Shown here in pieces: positions 10,088 through 21,056 of a stretch of DNA of 64,000 nt (position 1 is the stretch's first letter; the number at the start of each line of letters is the position of its first letter). The position numbers and the translations under genes were made by a program. This stretch comes from Blepharisma japonicum (taxonomy: Eukaryota > Ciliophora > Heterotrichea > Heterotrichida > Blepharismidae). The DNA is taken from NCBI GenBank assembly GCA_949751835.1, contig CATKHK010000062.1:235574-299573 (forward strand). The letters run 5' to 3'. The notes under the pieces were generated by a model, which was given only the letters and a program-made list of their open reading frames with translations, searched no databases and was not told the origin of the DNA.

Positions 10088-11503
10088 ATGAGTTTTCCAG
10101 TGAAAAGGGAGTGATTGATTAGTTCACAATCAGATGAAATCAGGGATCATTATAAATTCACGAGCACAACACTTGGAGAAGGGTCTTATGGGTTTGTGAA
10201 GATAGCTACAAGAATAACAGACAGCTCTAAAGTTGCTGTAAAAATTATTCCTAAAAAGAAAATTAAAAGACCAGAATTACTCACACGTGAAATTGAGATA
10301 ATGAAGACAGTGGATCATCCAAATATAGTCAAGCTATTTGAAACATTTGAAGATTCCAGGTTTATTTATCTTCCAATGGAACTATGTGAAGGAGGTGAGC
10401 TCTTTGACCGAATCATTAATGAAGGCCACTTTTCAGAAAAAAAGGCTTCGTTTACATTTCTGTTTATGCTTTCAGCTGTAGCTTATTTACATAGCAGAGA
10501 CATAGTTCACAGAGACCTTAAACCAGAAAACTTCTTGTATGAAACGAAAGACCCAGATTCAAAGCTAAAACTCATAGATTTCGGACTATCAAAAATGACT
10601 GGAAAAAACAAAGATCTCACAACAAAAACTGGAACATGCTATTATGTGTCTCCTGAAACGTTATCTGGGCATTATAATGAAAAATGTGACGAATGAAGCT
10701 TAGGAGTTATTTTATATATGATGCTTTCTGGTTATCCTCCATTTGATGGTGAAAGCGATACCGAAGTGCTTCATAGCGTGAGAAATAATCAATTGGAATT
10801 TGATGGCGCTGTATGAGACGATGTTTCTCCAGGAGCAAAAGATTTAATAAGAAAATTACTTGATAGAAATACAGAGACAAGAATAACTGCTCAAGAAGCA
10901 TTAGGACACGCTTGGCTACTGCAAAATGAAGAATGTGCTTATCAGCCTCTATCACTTGATGTCCAGCAATTAAGAAGCTATCGCAATTCAAATAAGTTCA
11001 AAAAAACTGTTCTAAATTATATCGCTACTCAATGCTCGCCAAGAGAATTAGAAGGGATGATTGATGTATTCAGGCAGCTAGATACAAACCATGATGGGAA
11101 ATTAACATTATTAGAATTGCAAAACTCCATTCTCTCATCAGAGGTAAGCATACCCGAGCTCGAAGAATTAATTATTTCTATTGACACTGATGGGTCAGGT
11201 ACTATAGATTTAACTGAATTCTTAGCAGCTATGATGGACAAAAGGGTATATTTAAGCCAAGAAAAATTATGAAATGCATTTAAGAGATTTGATATCAATG
11301 GAAGTGGAAAAATAACTGCCCATGAGCTGAGAGAAGTCATGGATCAAGAGCACTTGATAGCAAATCCTGAGATTTGGCACGAAATAGTGCAAGAAGTGGA
11401 TGCTGATGGAGATGAAGAAATCAGCTATGACGATTTTGTGAAAATGATGGAAAGAACTTCATTGGAAACTGCAGAAGTGGTTAGAAAAAGCTTGACCCTT
11501 TAA
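10088..11503 (+). CDS. Calcium-dependent protein kinase (CDPK)
   Basis: 471 residues. ATG 10088 is in frame with the kinase through a TGA(Trp) at 10112. Kinase domain, about residues 20-285: glycine loop GEGSYGFV, AVKII lysine, E in REIEIMK, catalytic HRDLKPEN, DFGLSK, activation segment TGTCYYVSPE (SPE instead of APE) and [20 protein letters not shown], where W is TGA. A junction region follows, then four EF-hands with loops near DTNHDGKLTLLE (about 332), DTDGSGTIDLTE (368), DINGSGKITAHE (405) and DADGDEEISYDD (440). This is the canonical CDPK layout of ciliates, apicomplexans and plants, with calcium directly activating the kinase. No N-terminal Gly for myristoylation. Four of six Trp codons are TGA. 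Very confident. Confidence 0.96.
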
Positions 11504-11572
11504 TTTAGAACTTTATTCAGTAATTAACCTATTAAAATATATTGAAGAGAATAATAATATTTATTAAAGCAA

Positions 11573-13102
11573 TTAGCGAGTTATACCAGATAATTCATAA
11601 ATGAGGGTTTTCGAATAGTTCACTCTTTCACAAAGTTGAATGAAAAAATTAGTTGGAATAGTAGCTTCAACTGTAGTCAAGCATTCAACACACTGAGATT
11701 TTTTACAAAATTTACACAAAAAATGACCGCATGGGATTATAATTTTGGCTTCTGAAAGAGGTTCCAAGCAGCTCATGCACAAAATTGATCGCTCTATCAT
11801 GTCAATTGCATTATTGAATTTTTTCATAGAGTCTTTTATCCTTATGCTTTGCTCAAGAGCTTCTTCAGTATTTTTTAGCTTTGAGCAGAATCTTTCTGCT
11901 TCACCTTGATATTGCTGGCATGATTCTATTTATTAGTTACCTTGAAGGTCTTTATTTGCTTTTTCATAATATTTCACTTTTTCTTCCAAGTCATTTATTA
12001 TTGTTTTATATTCGTCTTTTATTTTATTTAATTCAGAGTCTCGGTAATTGATATATTTGTTAGAAATTTCTGTTAGTGTAGTAACCTCATTAGAAAGCCT
12101 TAGGTTTTCTGACTCTAAAGCCGAAGATTTAGATTTTGCATAATCTAAATATTTGCTAAGATTTATATTTTCTTCGGTAAGTTTACTATTCTCTGACTCT
12201 AAATCTGAAATTTGACTATCTTGGGTCTCGATTTTCTTTATTATATCTCTACTGTTAGACTCTGCCTTTTCTTTTTCAAATACATATTCTTCTATTTTGT
12301 CTTGAAACTCTTTTATTTTTGATTTTAATTGTTCATTTTCAATCATATATTCATTGTTTTCTAAGCTATGCTTTGCTCTGGATTGAATTTCTTTTACATT
12401 TTGAAGCTCATTTTGAAGGCTAAATTTCTCATCCGCTATTTTCCTATATAATATTTACTCTTTTTCTGACTTAAGCACACTATTTTCCTGTGCTAATCTT
12501 TTGAGTTCTTTGTTAAGCCTTCTGAAATCATTTGATTCTTGTCCAGAAGCAATTTCAATTATTTTAATTTTCTTTTCCAATTCTTCAATATAAGAGTTTC
12601 TATTTATTATATCCCCTTCTAATTTCTTAATAACTTTCTCCTTTTCCTCCACTTTTTGCTTTATTTGATTTTTATTTTTTTTAGCTTTTTCAATTATTTC
12701 GTTATTTTCTTGTATTTTCGCTTGAAGATTTGCTATTTCAATTTCTTTCTTTTCTTTATCAAATTCTTGAATTCTTAATTCTTGGAGTTTTTGAATTTCC
12801 ATGTCCCGTTTCAGGATTTCTTCATTCATCTTCGTTTCAAGCAATTCTATATGATTTTTATACATAATGACTTGCTCTTCAATATTTCTTAATTTATTTA
12901 GTTCATCCCTTTCTAATTTTCATTGCTTTGCAATTTCTGCAAGATTTGCTTGAAGGTTTGATATTTTTATATCTCGATCTCTGAGCATCTCTTTCATTTC
13001 ATTAACTTTGTTTCTTAGAAGGTCTAAAATTTGTCGATCATCGAGATTCGATACCTGCAAATGGCCATTAACTTTTTCAAGACGTGGTGGATTTCTACTC
13101 AT
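11573..13102 (-). CDS. Coiled-coil protein with C-terminal RING-type finger
   Basis: 499 residues after removal of two 15-nt introns: 12444-12458 (GTAAATATTATATAG on the coding strand) and 11926-11940 (GTAACTAATAAATAG). Each contains the TAA that would otherwise end the frame. One TGA(Trp) sits near 12920. Residues about 20-430 are a nearly continuous Glu/Lys-rich coiled coil. Near the C-terminus there is a compact C3HC4 RING-like finger, CMSCLEP...IIIPCGHFLCKFC...CVEC. A coiled coil followed by RING suggests an oligomeric E3 ligase or centrosomal/basal-body scaffold. No orthologue was recognised. Confidence 0.8.
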
Positions 13103-13211
13103 TTGTTCCTTCTTAAAATGCCTTTTCTATCATACTTAAATTTCGTATTTTTTATGACTCTTAATTTCAATATATTAATAAAGGAAATCTTAATCTGAAA
13201 GTTTTAATAGA

Positions 13212-16200
13212 TTATTGCTTTGGCTGTGTAGCTTGCATAATCCTTTTCGCACCCATAAGCCAGTTCGAATTTTCATCCCACGACGCATTTGTTAATGATA
13301 AATGCGCTGCCATTGCTGTCTTTATATCCCCTGATTCAAAAGCAGTTGTCATTTGTTGGATAAGCTGCATAATAGATTCATTAAATTCCTGATTCTTCAA
13401 CTTATTAAAGAAATCTTGCATGCGACCTTCCACATCTTTGTATAGCCTAGTAGTTTGCGTTATTGAAGGTTGCTGAATTGCATCTGCCCAAAATCTTGCA
13501 ATTGGCATTAAATTGTTAGGAATTCCGCTCAAATTAATTCCTTCAGTTTGTTTTGTCTCAGCTTTTCTCTCTGGTGGCTTAAAAGCTCCTTGAGTTCTTA
13601 CTGGAGGCCTAGGTACACTAACAGCGTGCGGGACTGGAGCTTGAACTTTTACAACAGGTGGAGGCTCTTTTGCAGCTTCATATTGCTGTCCCATTGGCTG
13701 GAAACTTGGAGGTTTTATTGGAATTTCTGGTTGGGTATGAACAGGCTGGAATACTGGAGGCTTAGAGATTACTTCAGGCTCTTTTGCAGGCGCATGAATA
13801 ACTGGAGGTGGAGGTGGAGGAGTTGGCCTATTTATAGGTGGTGGAGGAATTGTTTGTTTTATAACAGTCGGAGGAGGTGGGGCAATTGTTTCTCCTGAGT
13901 GAGTATCGCTGTGTACATTTCCTTGATTTCCAAATGGAGAAGACATTATGTTAGTTGGAGGTGGAGGGACTTCTTCTCTTGTCCCTGGAAATGGAGATGC
14001 ATGAGATTTACCAAAAGGTGAAGTTTTAGGCTCATTTGGAGGTGGAGGAACCATACTACCCTGAAATGCTTGATTTTTGACTGGTTGAGGAGGAGGGGGA
14101 AGAATAGGAGGACTAACAATTTTTTGGTGTGGAGGTTCTGGAATGGACCCTTTCCTAGTAGGAACTTCATTATATGGAGGAGAAGTTCTAGAAACAGGAA
14201 TTGGGAAAGGATCATGCTTAGCATCTTTTGTCTTTGGAATTGGCTGCTCAATTGTTTTCCTTTTTTGAGTTACAGGAACAACATTAGCAACTTGCCATGG
14301 AGCTCTTGAATTTCCTGTAGCATTTTTTGTAACTCTATCAAGTAAAACTAACAAATTCATGCAATGCTTTACAGGTGGTAATTTCTTAATAATTTCATCT
14401 GCTTCTTGATAAAGCCCTGAAGAATAAAGCAATTGCAAGTATTCATATTCAATGTTTTCAAGCAGCTTATTATCAGATAAGCCTTTATTTGATGAAGCTA
14501 ATGCTGAAGCTTTAAAGAACAAATATTGAACTTGGCTTGCGTACTTCTTTCTATCCCCAGCAATGATTTTGCTTGTTTGTGATATCCAAGATTCCACAAG
14601 TTTATTGAAATCTCCAGCAACAGCCATACAAGCATATGCAGCTTCAAGCATATTTTCTTCCTCAAGCCGTGCTGCTAATGATAATGCTAATTCATTGACA
14701 TTATTTTCTCCATGAGAAATTATGATTGCAAGAATTTCTTTCCATCGTGCAATTTCAAAAGTTGGTATAATTTCTTCAATTTTTCCATTAAGCAAAGCTA
14801 AAAACGTTGTCTTTAAGAAAAGATCTTTTGAGCTTGAAATCACTGCATTTTTTGTTCTCTTAAACAGTTCTGGGCCACCATGCTCAGCAATAATCAACGC
14901 TTCAGCACTTCTTCCACACATTAAGGCACAATCAATAGCGCTTTCTAAGTTTTTTATAATCAAATTGTCCTTAATTAATTTTTCTCCAGCTTCATTCCAG
15001 TTGATATTTCTTGAAATTGTTTCATTGATCACTCTTGAATAATCGATTTCTTGTGTACGCTTCTGAGGCGATGAGACTTTTTCAGGAGCATGTGTGGCAA
15101 CTACTTTGTCAAAGAAATTTTGTGCATCTAAGGCGCTTAGTTCTGCAAAAGAGACTGAGTCTTGGAAGCTTTGCTTCCTATTTGTGGTGGTTTCTTCAGT
15201 TTCTCTCTTTTTTCCAGTGAAAATTTCAGTTTCCTGGATGATTTCTTTTTTATTTAAATCTAGAGATGCTAATAATGAAGATTGGTCTTTTGAGAATTTA
15301 GAAGAAATTATTTCCCATTGCAATTTCTCTTCAGCTGTCATCTGGTGATTTTCAATGTAATATTTGCTTATTTCTTTCCAATTGTCCTGCAAATAGAGTT
15401 TGTGAAGGATTGAGCAGCTTTCTTCTAATTCTTTGTTCTTTATACTTAAAGCTGATAAATGGACAGAATTTGAATTCTGGTTGTAAACCGCGATTTTATC
15501 TTTAAAGCCAATAGCGGACCCAACCTTTCTTAAAAGCCATTTTGGTGTATGAGCAGTTCCAGGTTTTTTAGTCTCAGTCTTTGGTTCATCACTAGTTGTA
15601 TGAACTTTTTCATTTGGCTCTTTTACACCGGTATCATAAATGCTTCTAACTTCAATGCTCCCATCTTCTCCTCCAGCAGCTAAAACTCCATACTTTCCAG
15701 GTACCCATTTCAGTGAGACAACATCAGAGTTAACATGATGCTCTACAATTGACAAATTTTCAGACCTCTTGAAATCCCAAATCACAGAAAATCCAGCCCT
15801 GTCGCTTGATGCAAAAATTCCTGAGTCATGAGGACACCAAGCCATAGAAGTGATTCCGTTTTTGTGATTTTTTTTGAATTCTTTTACAGGCACATCGCTT
15901 TTTCTTAGGTCCCATATTTGTAGAGCTGGGATTTTGGCATCATCATAAGCCATTATAAATTGGGTTGGGATTTCTGGATTCCACATCAGTGAAGAGCAGG
16001 CAGCCTTATTCAGATAAGCTTGGTCACATACATTGAAAAGTGTTCTATTTTGCCTTAAATCCCATACGGTTGCCATCCCATTCATAGAAGCAGCTGCCAA
16101 AATGTGCTGGACTTGAGGATTCCATGAAAAGGCAGCTAATGCTACGCCTTCGTTTGAGCTTCCTAGCTTATAAATATATTGAGAAGGGTCTTGCTTATTA

Positions 16201-16580
16201 AGACCATCAACATTCAGAATAAACACATCAGATGCTCCGACTGCTAACAAGTTTTGTTTACTGGGACAGAATTGGATTGTGGTGACAGGAACGCTTTCGA
16301 GGATCTTTTCTTCTTTAATAAAGCTGCGGTTCGGGTCTGCTAATAGCTCGTTTTTCTTCCAGAATGATAGGGTCCCTCGTTTTGAACCGCCCGCAAGAAA
16401 TCCATCACCATGCTTGGACCATTCTAAACATGAAATGGGAGAGCGAGGCTGAAGGGTGTAGATATATTTGAACTCGTTTCTGTCTAAGTAATGGAGCTCT
16501 AAATGATCGGCTCCAGTTGCAAGCAAATTTTGGTCTTCCCATGCCATGCATCCTTTTCCTTCTAAGTGTAAGGCAAACAT
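13212..16580 (-). CDS. SEC31: SEC31, outer coat of COPII vesicles
   Basis: 1122 residues in one uninterrupted frame. Residues 1-330 hold WD40 repeats (for example SCLEWSKHGDGFLAGGSKRG, WDLRQNRTLF, VSLKWVPGKYGVLAAGGEDG). Residues about 380-790 are the alpha-solenoid (ALMCGRSAEALIIAEHGGPE is typical of SEC31). Residues about 800-1010 are a Pro-rich linker with poly-Pro runs that in other species bind SEC23. The C-terminal helical domain is about 1020-1122. With SEC13 it forms the outer cage of ER-to-Golgi vesicles. All 20 Trp codons are TGG and no TGA is used, unlike neighbouring genes of similar length. No intron is needed. Length and order match the family. Confidence 0.96.
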   Translation of the reverse strand: MFALHLEGKGCMAWEDQNLLATGADHLELHYLDRNEFKYIYTLQPRSPISCLEWSKHGDGFLAGGSKRGTLSFWKKNELLADPNRSFIKEEKILESVPVTTIQFCPSKQNLLAVGASDVFILNVDGLNKQDPSQYIYKLGSSNEGVALAAFSWNPQVQHILAAASMNGMATVWDLRQNRTLFNVCDQAYLNKAACSSLMWNPEIPTQFIMAYDDAKIPALQIWDLRKSDVPVKEFKKNHKNGITSMAWCPHDSGIFASSDRAGFSVIWDFKRSENLSIVEHHVNSDVVSLKWVPGKYGVLAAGGEDGSIEVRSIYDTGVKEPNEKVHTTSDEPKTETKKPGTAHTPKWLLRKVGSAIGFKDKIAVYNQNSNSVHLSALSIKNKELEESCSILHKLYLQDNWKEISKYYIENHQMTAEEKLQWEIISSKFSKDQSSLLASLDLNKKEIIQETEIFTGKKRETEETTTNRKQSFQDSVSFAELSALDAQNFFDKVVATHAPEKVSSPQKRTQEIDYSRVINETISRNINWNEAGEKLIKDNLIIKNLESAIDCALMCGRSAEALIIAEHGGPELFKRTKNAVISSSKDLFLKTTFLALLNGKIEEIIPTFEIARWKEILAIIISHGENNVNELALSLAARLEEENMLEAAYACMAVAGDFNKLVESWISQTSKIIAGDRKKYASQVQYLFFKASALASSNKGLSDNKLLENIEYEYLQLLYSSGLYQEADEIIKKLPPVKHCMNLLVLLDRVTKNATGNSRAPWQVANVVPVTQKRKTIEQPIPKTKDAKHDPFPIPVSRTSPPYNEVPTRKGSIPEPPHQKIVSPPILPPPPQPVKNQAFQGSMVPPPPNEPKTSPFGKSHASPFPGTREEVPPPPTNIMSSPFGNQGNVHSDTHSGETIAPPPPTVIKQTIPPPPINRPTPPPPPPVIHAPAKEPEVISKPPVFQPVHTQPEIPIKPPSFQPMGQQYEAAKEPPPVVKVQAPVPHAVSVPRPPVRTQGAFKPPERKAETKQTEGINLSGIPNNLMPIARFWADAIQQPSITQTTRLYKDVEGRMQDFFNKLKNQEFNESIMQLIQQMTTAFESGDIKTAMAAHLSLTNASWDENSNWLMGAKRIMQATQPKQ

Positions 16581-16743
16581 ATTTTAGTACACCTAGGAAA
16601 TTATAAGAGAAATTAATTTTAATCTTAAAAATAATAGCTATGGTGTGATTATAAGTCTTCCTTTATAGTCGCTTTACTAGATTATTAGTAAAAGACTAAT
16701 ATGCAGCTTTAAAAATTAGAATTTTTCAACAAATTTATAAATC

Positions 16744-19335
16744 ATGGCTGAAGAAGAGAATTCTGACTCGTCTATTCATAGTTTTCCAGAGGTAATAATA
16801 AATGAAAACATCCCAGATGCTAATTTAGTGCTATTTGGCCCTAGAATTGAAGAAATTAATAATGCACCAATAAAGGATTTTTACTCCGAATGTTTAGCGA
16901 AAATCAGAATCAGCACTAAAAATACTTCATCCATTTTGCAGCAAGAAAAGCAAGCAAAATCCAAAGACCCGTTTAATATTGCAACCTTCGATAAAGAGGA
17001 AAGCATTGATGACGTTATTCAAAAGCAGCTAGATAATATAGAGGTAAAGAATAGGCGAAGATCAACTCTAAATAATTATCGTCCCAAGCCACCTCCTTCT
17101 CTGACATCTCAAAAAAATATATTTGAGCCTGGAAGCTGCTTCAGTTGATATGTAATTAAAGGAAAGTGCATTAGAGATATAATCCCAGATTATGAACTGT
17201 TTCACTGTCGAGTAATTTTTAACAATTTACTCAAAAGTAATCCAGCGTGCTATGAAGCTATTTTTGGCTTAGCGAAACTTCTGGCGCATGAAAGCAAATA
17301 TGATGAATCAATACAGCTAGTTAAGGACGCTCTCAAATTAAAGCCTCATGACAAGCTTTTTCAAACATGATATGCATTTCTACAGATGAAAAACGCCCGC
17401 AAAACAAAGCCTGAAGCTCTCAAAAATAAAGCTTTATTTGAGAGTCTTTTAAGAAATTATCCAAATGAAATAGAGCTGCTATGAGGACTAATGGAACTTT
17501 CTTTATCAGGTTTGCTTGTCCATAGAGTAGAAATCGAAGTTCCTCAGCATTATGCAACAAAAATCAAAGATATTGATAATTACTACGGCTATTTGGCTTG
17601 GAGCGCAATTTTTTCTAATGAAGGAAAAGAGCAGAAATCTGTAGATATCATAAAAGAGTTAGCAAGATTAAATCCAAATAAGCCAGAAGCTCATTTGTTT
17701 TTATGGAATTACTATTATCATATAACTCAAGATTATTCAGCTGCAGAAGATGTATCGACAGAAGCATTTCTCAAAATTACTGAATACGAATGCTACAATG
17801 TATTATCTTGCATTAAGTACGCAAAATCTTTATTTAAAAACGGGAAATATAGAAATTGTTTTGAGCTATTACAGCAGAAATTTCTTGAGCATCCTACTTA
17901 TACTGTTTTCTTATACCAATATGGAAAACTTTGCACAAAATCAGAAGATTATTCATTCAACGGCTCTGCTATAGGAGCTTTACAAGAATGTTTGCGAATC
18001 TGCGATAAAGGGAGATATGGAGTTATACATTACTGGCTTGCAAAAGCATTTCTATTAGGTAGGCATCCAATAGATGCTTACTACTCAATGAAAAGCGCTC
18101 TTGAATGTTTAGAACTTTCAGAGCAAAAGAAAATTGATGAAATGAGTAATGAAATGAAAAATTTTAAAGAAAAAATCGACATTTTAGAAAGGGTGGAAAG
18201 CTTTTTAAAAGGTGGAGCGATTACAATTGAAGGGGCTGAGAGATGTAAATTACTTTCGAAAGAGGTCACAAATCTTCATAGGTTCAGCGGGGATATTTTA
18301 CTCGCAAAAATTTTATGGGCAGAAGGTAACCAAGAAGAAGCATTATCAGTTTTGATTAAAACTGCTGCAGCATCTGGAGGAAGATTAGCTGCATATTTTC
18401 AGCTTTATGAATATTTATGGATAAACAAAGATTATAACACTTTGAAACAGCTTTGCAAAGACATGATTAAAAAATGCAAAAATCATCAAATTCCGACAAA
18501 GGAGTGAATGAAAGCTCATATTTTATATTCAAAAGTGCTTGTCAAGCATTCTAACCCTGCAAAAGCAATTTTATTATTAAAGTGTTTAGCAAAGGTATTT
18601 CCTCCATTGCCTTTTTCTAGTGTTCAATATACAAAGCATCTTCAAAAAGCGACATCCATAAAAGACCTTCAAGATTTAAGTAAAATACAAAGAGAAGGAG
18701 CAACAAATGAAATCAGTGAATATCTAGAATCCTACACTAAATCTGAATCACCAAGACTATTAAGAGAAAGGAGGCTCTTAACTGATCAAGCATTGAATGA
18801 AGAAACCGAAGAAAAAGTTGATGGAGAAATAGAGCATCCCATAATAGAAATTAATCAAAGAAGATCCTTTAGCTTACGAACCAGAAATATCAAGAAATTC
18901 AATTCTTTATCAATTATGACTGAGTTTGAGGATGAAGAAATGGAAATGATATTAAACAATAAAGGGAATATAAAAAACTTAAACGCCCCTCTGCCTACAG
19001 GAGAAGGAGCTTATGTTGGTTTCTCAATTTGCTCTGAACCAACTTTTTTGTATAAAATTGGAAAAATATCTGCAAGCTTTGGGGTAATGATTGAAGATGG
19101 ACTATTTGCAATCCATGACTATATTTTACTGTTGGTATACGAAAGAGATCCAGCTTTTTATGAGAAAAGAAAATCAAAAGCTCTATACTGGAAAGTATTT
19201 TTGTTTTTACATTTAAATGACCAGCAGTCAGCACTTGCACTTATTCCAAAAATAAGGCCAAGTCTCACTCCAGCAAAACTTGAGAAATTGAACCTCATGT
19301 TAAGAAGCAAAAATATTGATGTGAAAATAAGTTAA
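16744..19335 (+). CDS. Large TPR-repeat protein of unknown function
   Basis: 863 residues from ATG to TAA in one frame with several TGA(Trp) codons (near 17146, 17368, 17482 and 18505). The N-terminal 110 residues are acidic and disordered with a PRPKPPPS-like stretch. From about residue 140 to 590 there are tetratricopeptide-like helical pairs, for example ACYEAIFGLAKLLAHESKYD, YGYLAWSAIFSNEGKEQKSV, KPEAHLFLWNYYYHITQDYS and YGVIHYWLAKAFLLGRHPID. A hydrophilic linker follows (about 640-750), then a last helical region. The layout is like large TTC or ciliary transport adaptors, but I cannot assign an orthologue. The 3' end faces the PDK1-like gene with 23 bp between stops. Confidence 0.75.
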
Positions 19336-19358
19336 CGATAATTAAATGCCTAATAAAA

Positions 19359-20528
19359 TTACTCATAAATTTTACTTACCAGCTCAGACACTGCTTGAAC
19401 CCATTTTTCAGGCTGATCATTTAATTCTTTGAAGTAATAGGTTCGATTAGGTGTAATAATATGAAACTCGCTTCTCCCTTTAGCTTCTGCTTTAAGTTCC
19501 GGCGAAATTGCAATATCTCCTCTGTACTCTTCTCCGTTAGGCTCATAATAAGAAATTCTTGGCTCTTCCGAAATAATTAACAATCTCTTCTTATAAATCC
19601 AACCTGCCTTTTTTCTGACGATTCCTTGCAAAATGACTCTTGGCATAACAATTTGTCTAATATGATGAGAATAATCTGGAACTGTCAATGAAAAAATGCA
19701 GTCAATATCTAATCCTTGGAAAAATATATGAGATTTTAAATCGACAATATCGTTTCCACCAATTCTTATAGACGGATCAGGCAGCAACAACGATTGAATT
19801 AAATCAATTGCAAAAGGAGGCAAATGAGGAGGAAATTCTATAGCCCCATTTCTGATTTTATCAAAAGTCATGTATTGAGTTGCTGCTGAAAATGGAGGTT
19901 TCCCTACAAGCATTTGGTAAATAATGCATCCTAACGCTCATAAGTCTATTGAATAGGTAATCTCTCCTTCATCTAAAACTTCTGGAGCGATATAATCAGC
20001 AGTTCCTACAAATGTTTGGCTTGCTGCAGTCTCCAAATCATCACAGAGCTTTGCGCTGCCAAACTCTGATAATCTTAAATGGCTGTCTGCAGCGAGGAGA
20101 ATATTTTTAGGCTTGATATCTCGATGTATGATTGACTTTGATCGCATGAATTCTAAAATATTTACTAATTCGCCAGCATAAAATCTTGCAAGCTCGAACG
20201 GTAATGGCCCTGCGAACCTATCGATAAAATGGGCCATATCGCCATTTGGGCAATATTCCATAACATAATAATGAAATTCAGTATCTTCAAATGAAGCATA
20301 GAGCTTGAGTATGCCAATATGGTCTTGGTTTTTTGACAACAACTCGCTTTCTCTTTCTTTTTGTTCTGAATTTTCGTCTTTTTTTAGGTGAATTTTTTCG
20401 ATAATTTTGATAGCATACTCTCTGCCTTGGTCTATATGCTTTGCACGCTCTACTCTGCCATACATACTTTTGCCAACTGTTCCAAGAAATTCGAAGTCTT
20501 TCTTTGAGTACTTATTTTTTGTTTCCAT
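19359..20528 (-). CDS. PDK1-like AGC kinase with C-terminal PH domain, EFG instead of DFG
   Basis: 389 residues with one TGA(Trp), codon 197. Kinase domain, about residues 10-260: YAIKII lysine, HRDIKPKNILL catalytic loop, activation segment FVGTADYIAPEVL and SIDLWALGCIIYQMLVGKPP. C-terminal residues about 285-385 form a PH domain (ILQGIVRKKAGWIYKKRLLI through YYFKELNDQPEKWVQAVSEL). A kinase followed by a PH domain, with the PDK1-style order and spacing, indicates a 3-phosphoinositide-dependent kinase homologue, which phosphorylates activation loops of other AGC kinases at the membrane. Odd points: the magnesium-binding DFG is EFG (LSEFGSAK), and the glycine loop is irregular (GTVGKSMYGRV). 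Activity may be reduced or regulatory. Confidence 0.82.
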
Positions 20529-21056
20529 ATTATCTTATGATAGAAGAAACATAAATATCATTAATAAATGATTAAATTGTTTTTAAATCGTTTTTAATAA
20601 TAAAAATATTTAAATGTATCAAATTTTTGTGAAAAAATTGTAGCTTATTAGGCTTTTTAAGATTCAAATCATAATTTATGCAATCATGATTATAAGCTAG
20701 AAAGCTGAAAATCTTTATGTATATTAGATTATAGAGAAGCCGAAAACCCATATAATATAAAAATGATGATAGGGCAGCACATAAATATTGCTGAGCCTGG
20801 GCTAAACTCTTTGGACTTTCATATCAAAAATATTAGTAAACCCTTGTTTGTTTCTTAATTTATTTATTAAGTTTTGATATCAAAAATTTGATGTAAATTG
20901 ATGATCTGAAAAGAAATTCCTAGGTTCAAACAATAGTTTTAGTTGCGCTAGCTAATAATTCAATTAAGTTTGATATAATTAGAAACTATAAAGTTTATTA
21001 AAATTTAGCAGCTATTTTTCATATGCATTGTGAACTCAACTTTAAATAATTAAATA
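20529..21056. other. AT-rich spacer with a perfect 14-bp palindrome
   Basis: No coding frame. TTTTGATATCAAAA at 20872-20885 is a perfect palindrome, and a related CATATCAAAAATATT lies about 55 bp upstream. The spacer lies between the starts of two divergent genes and could contain regulatory sites, but this is not demonstrated. Confidence 0.4.

Noticed and set aside
10115-10120. TTG start for the CDPK
   Set aside because: An in-frame ATG at 10088 is reached through TGA(Trp); no need for a non-ATG start. The same applies to other apparent TTG starts such as 57038 and 31416.
13548-14309. Trp/Arg-rich frames opposite the SEC31 Pro-rich linker
   Set aside because: They are antisense shadows of poly-Pro codons; SEC31 is continuous on the other strand.
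20763-20806. Possible C/D snoRNA (ATGATGA then CTGA) and a short U6-like GGCAGCACATA
   Set aside because: No terminal stem around the boxes, too short a distance, and the U6 resemblance is only 11 nt without the rest of the molecule.
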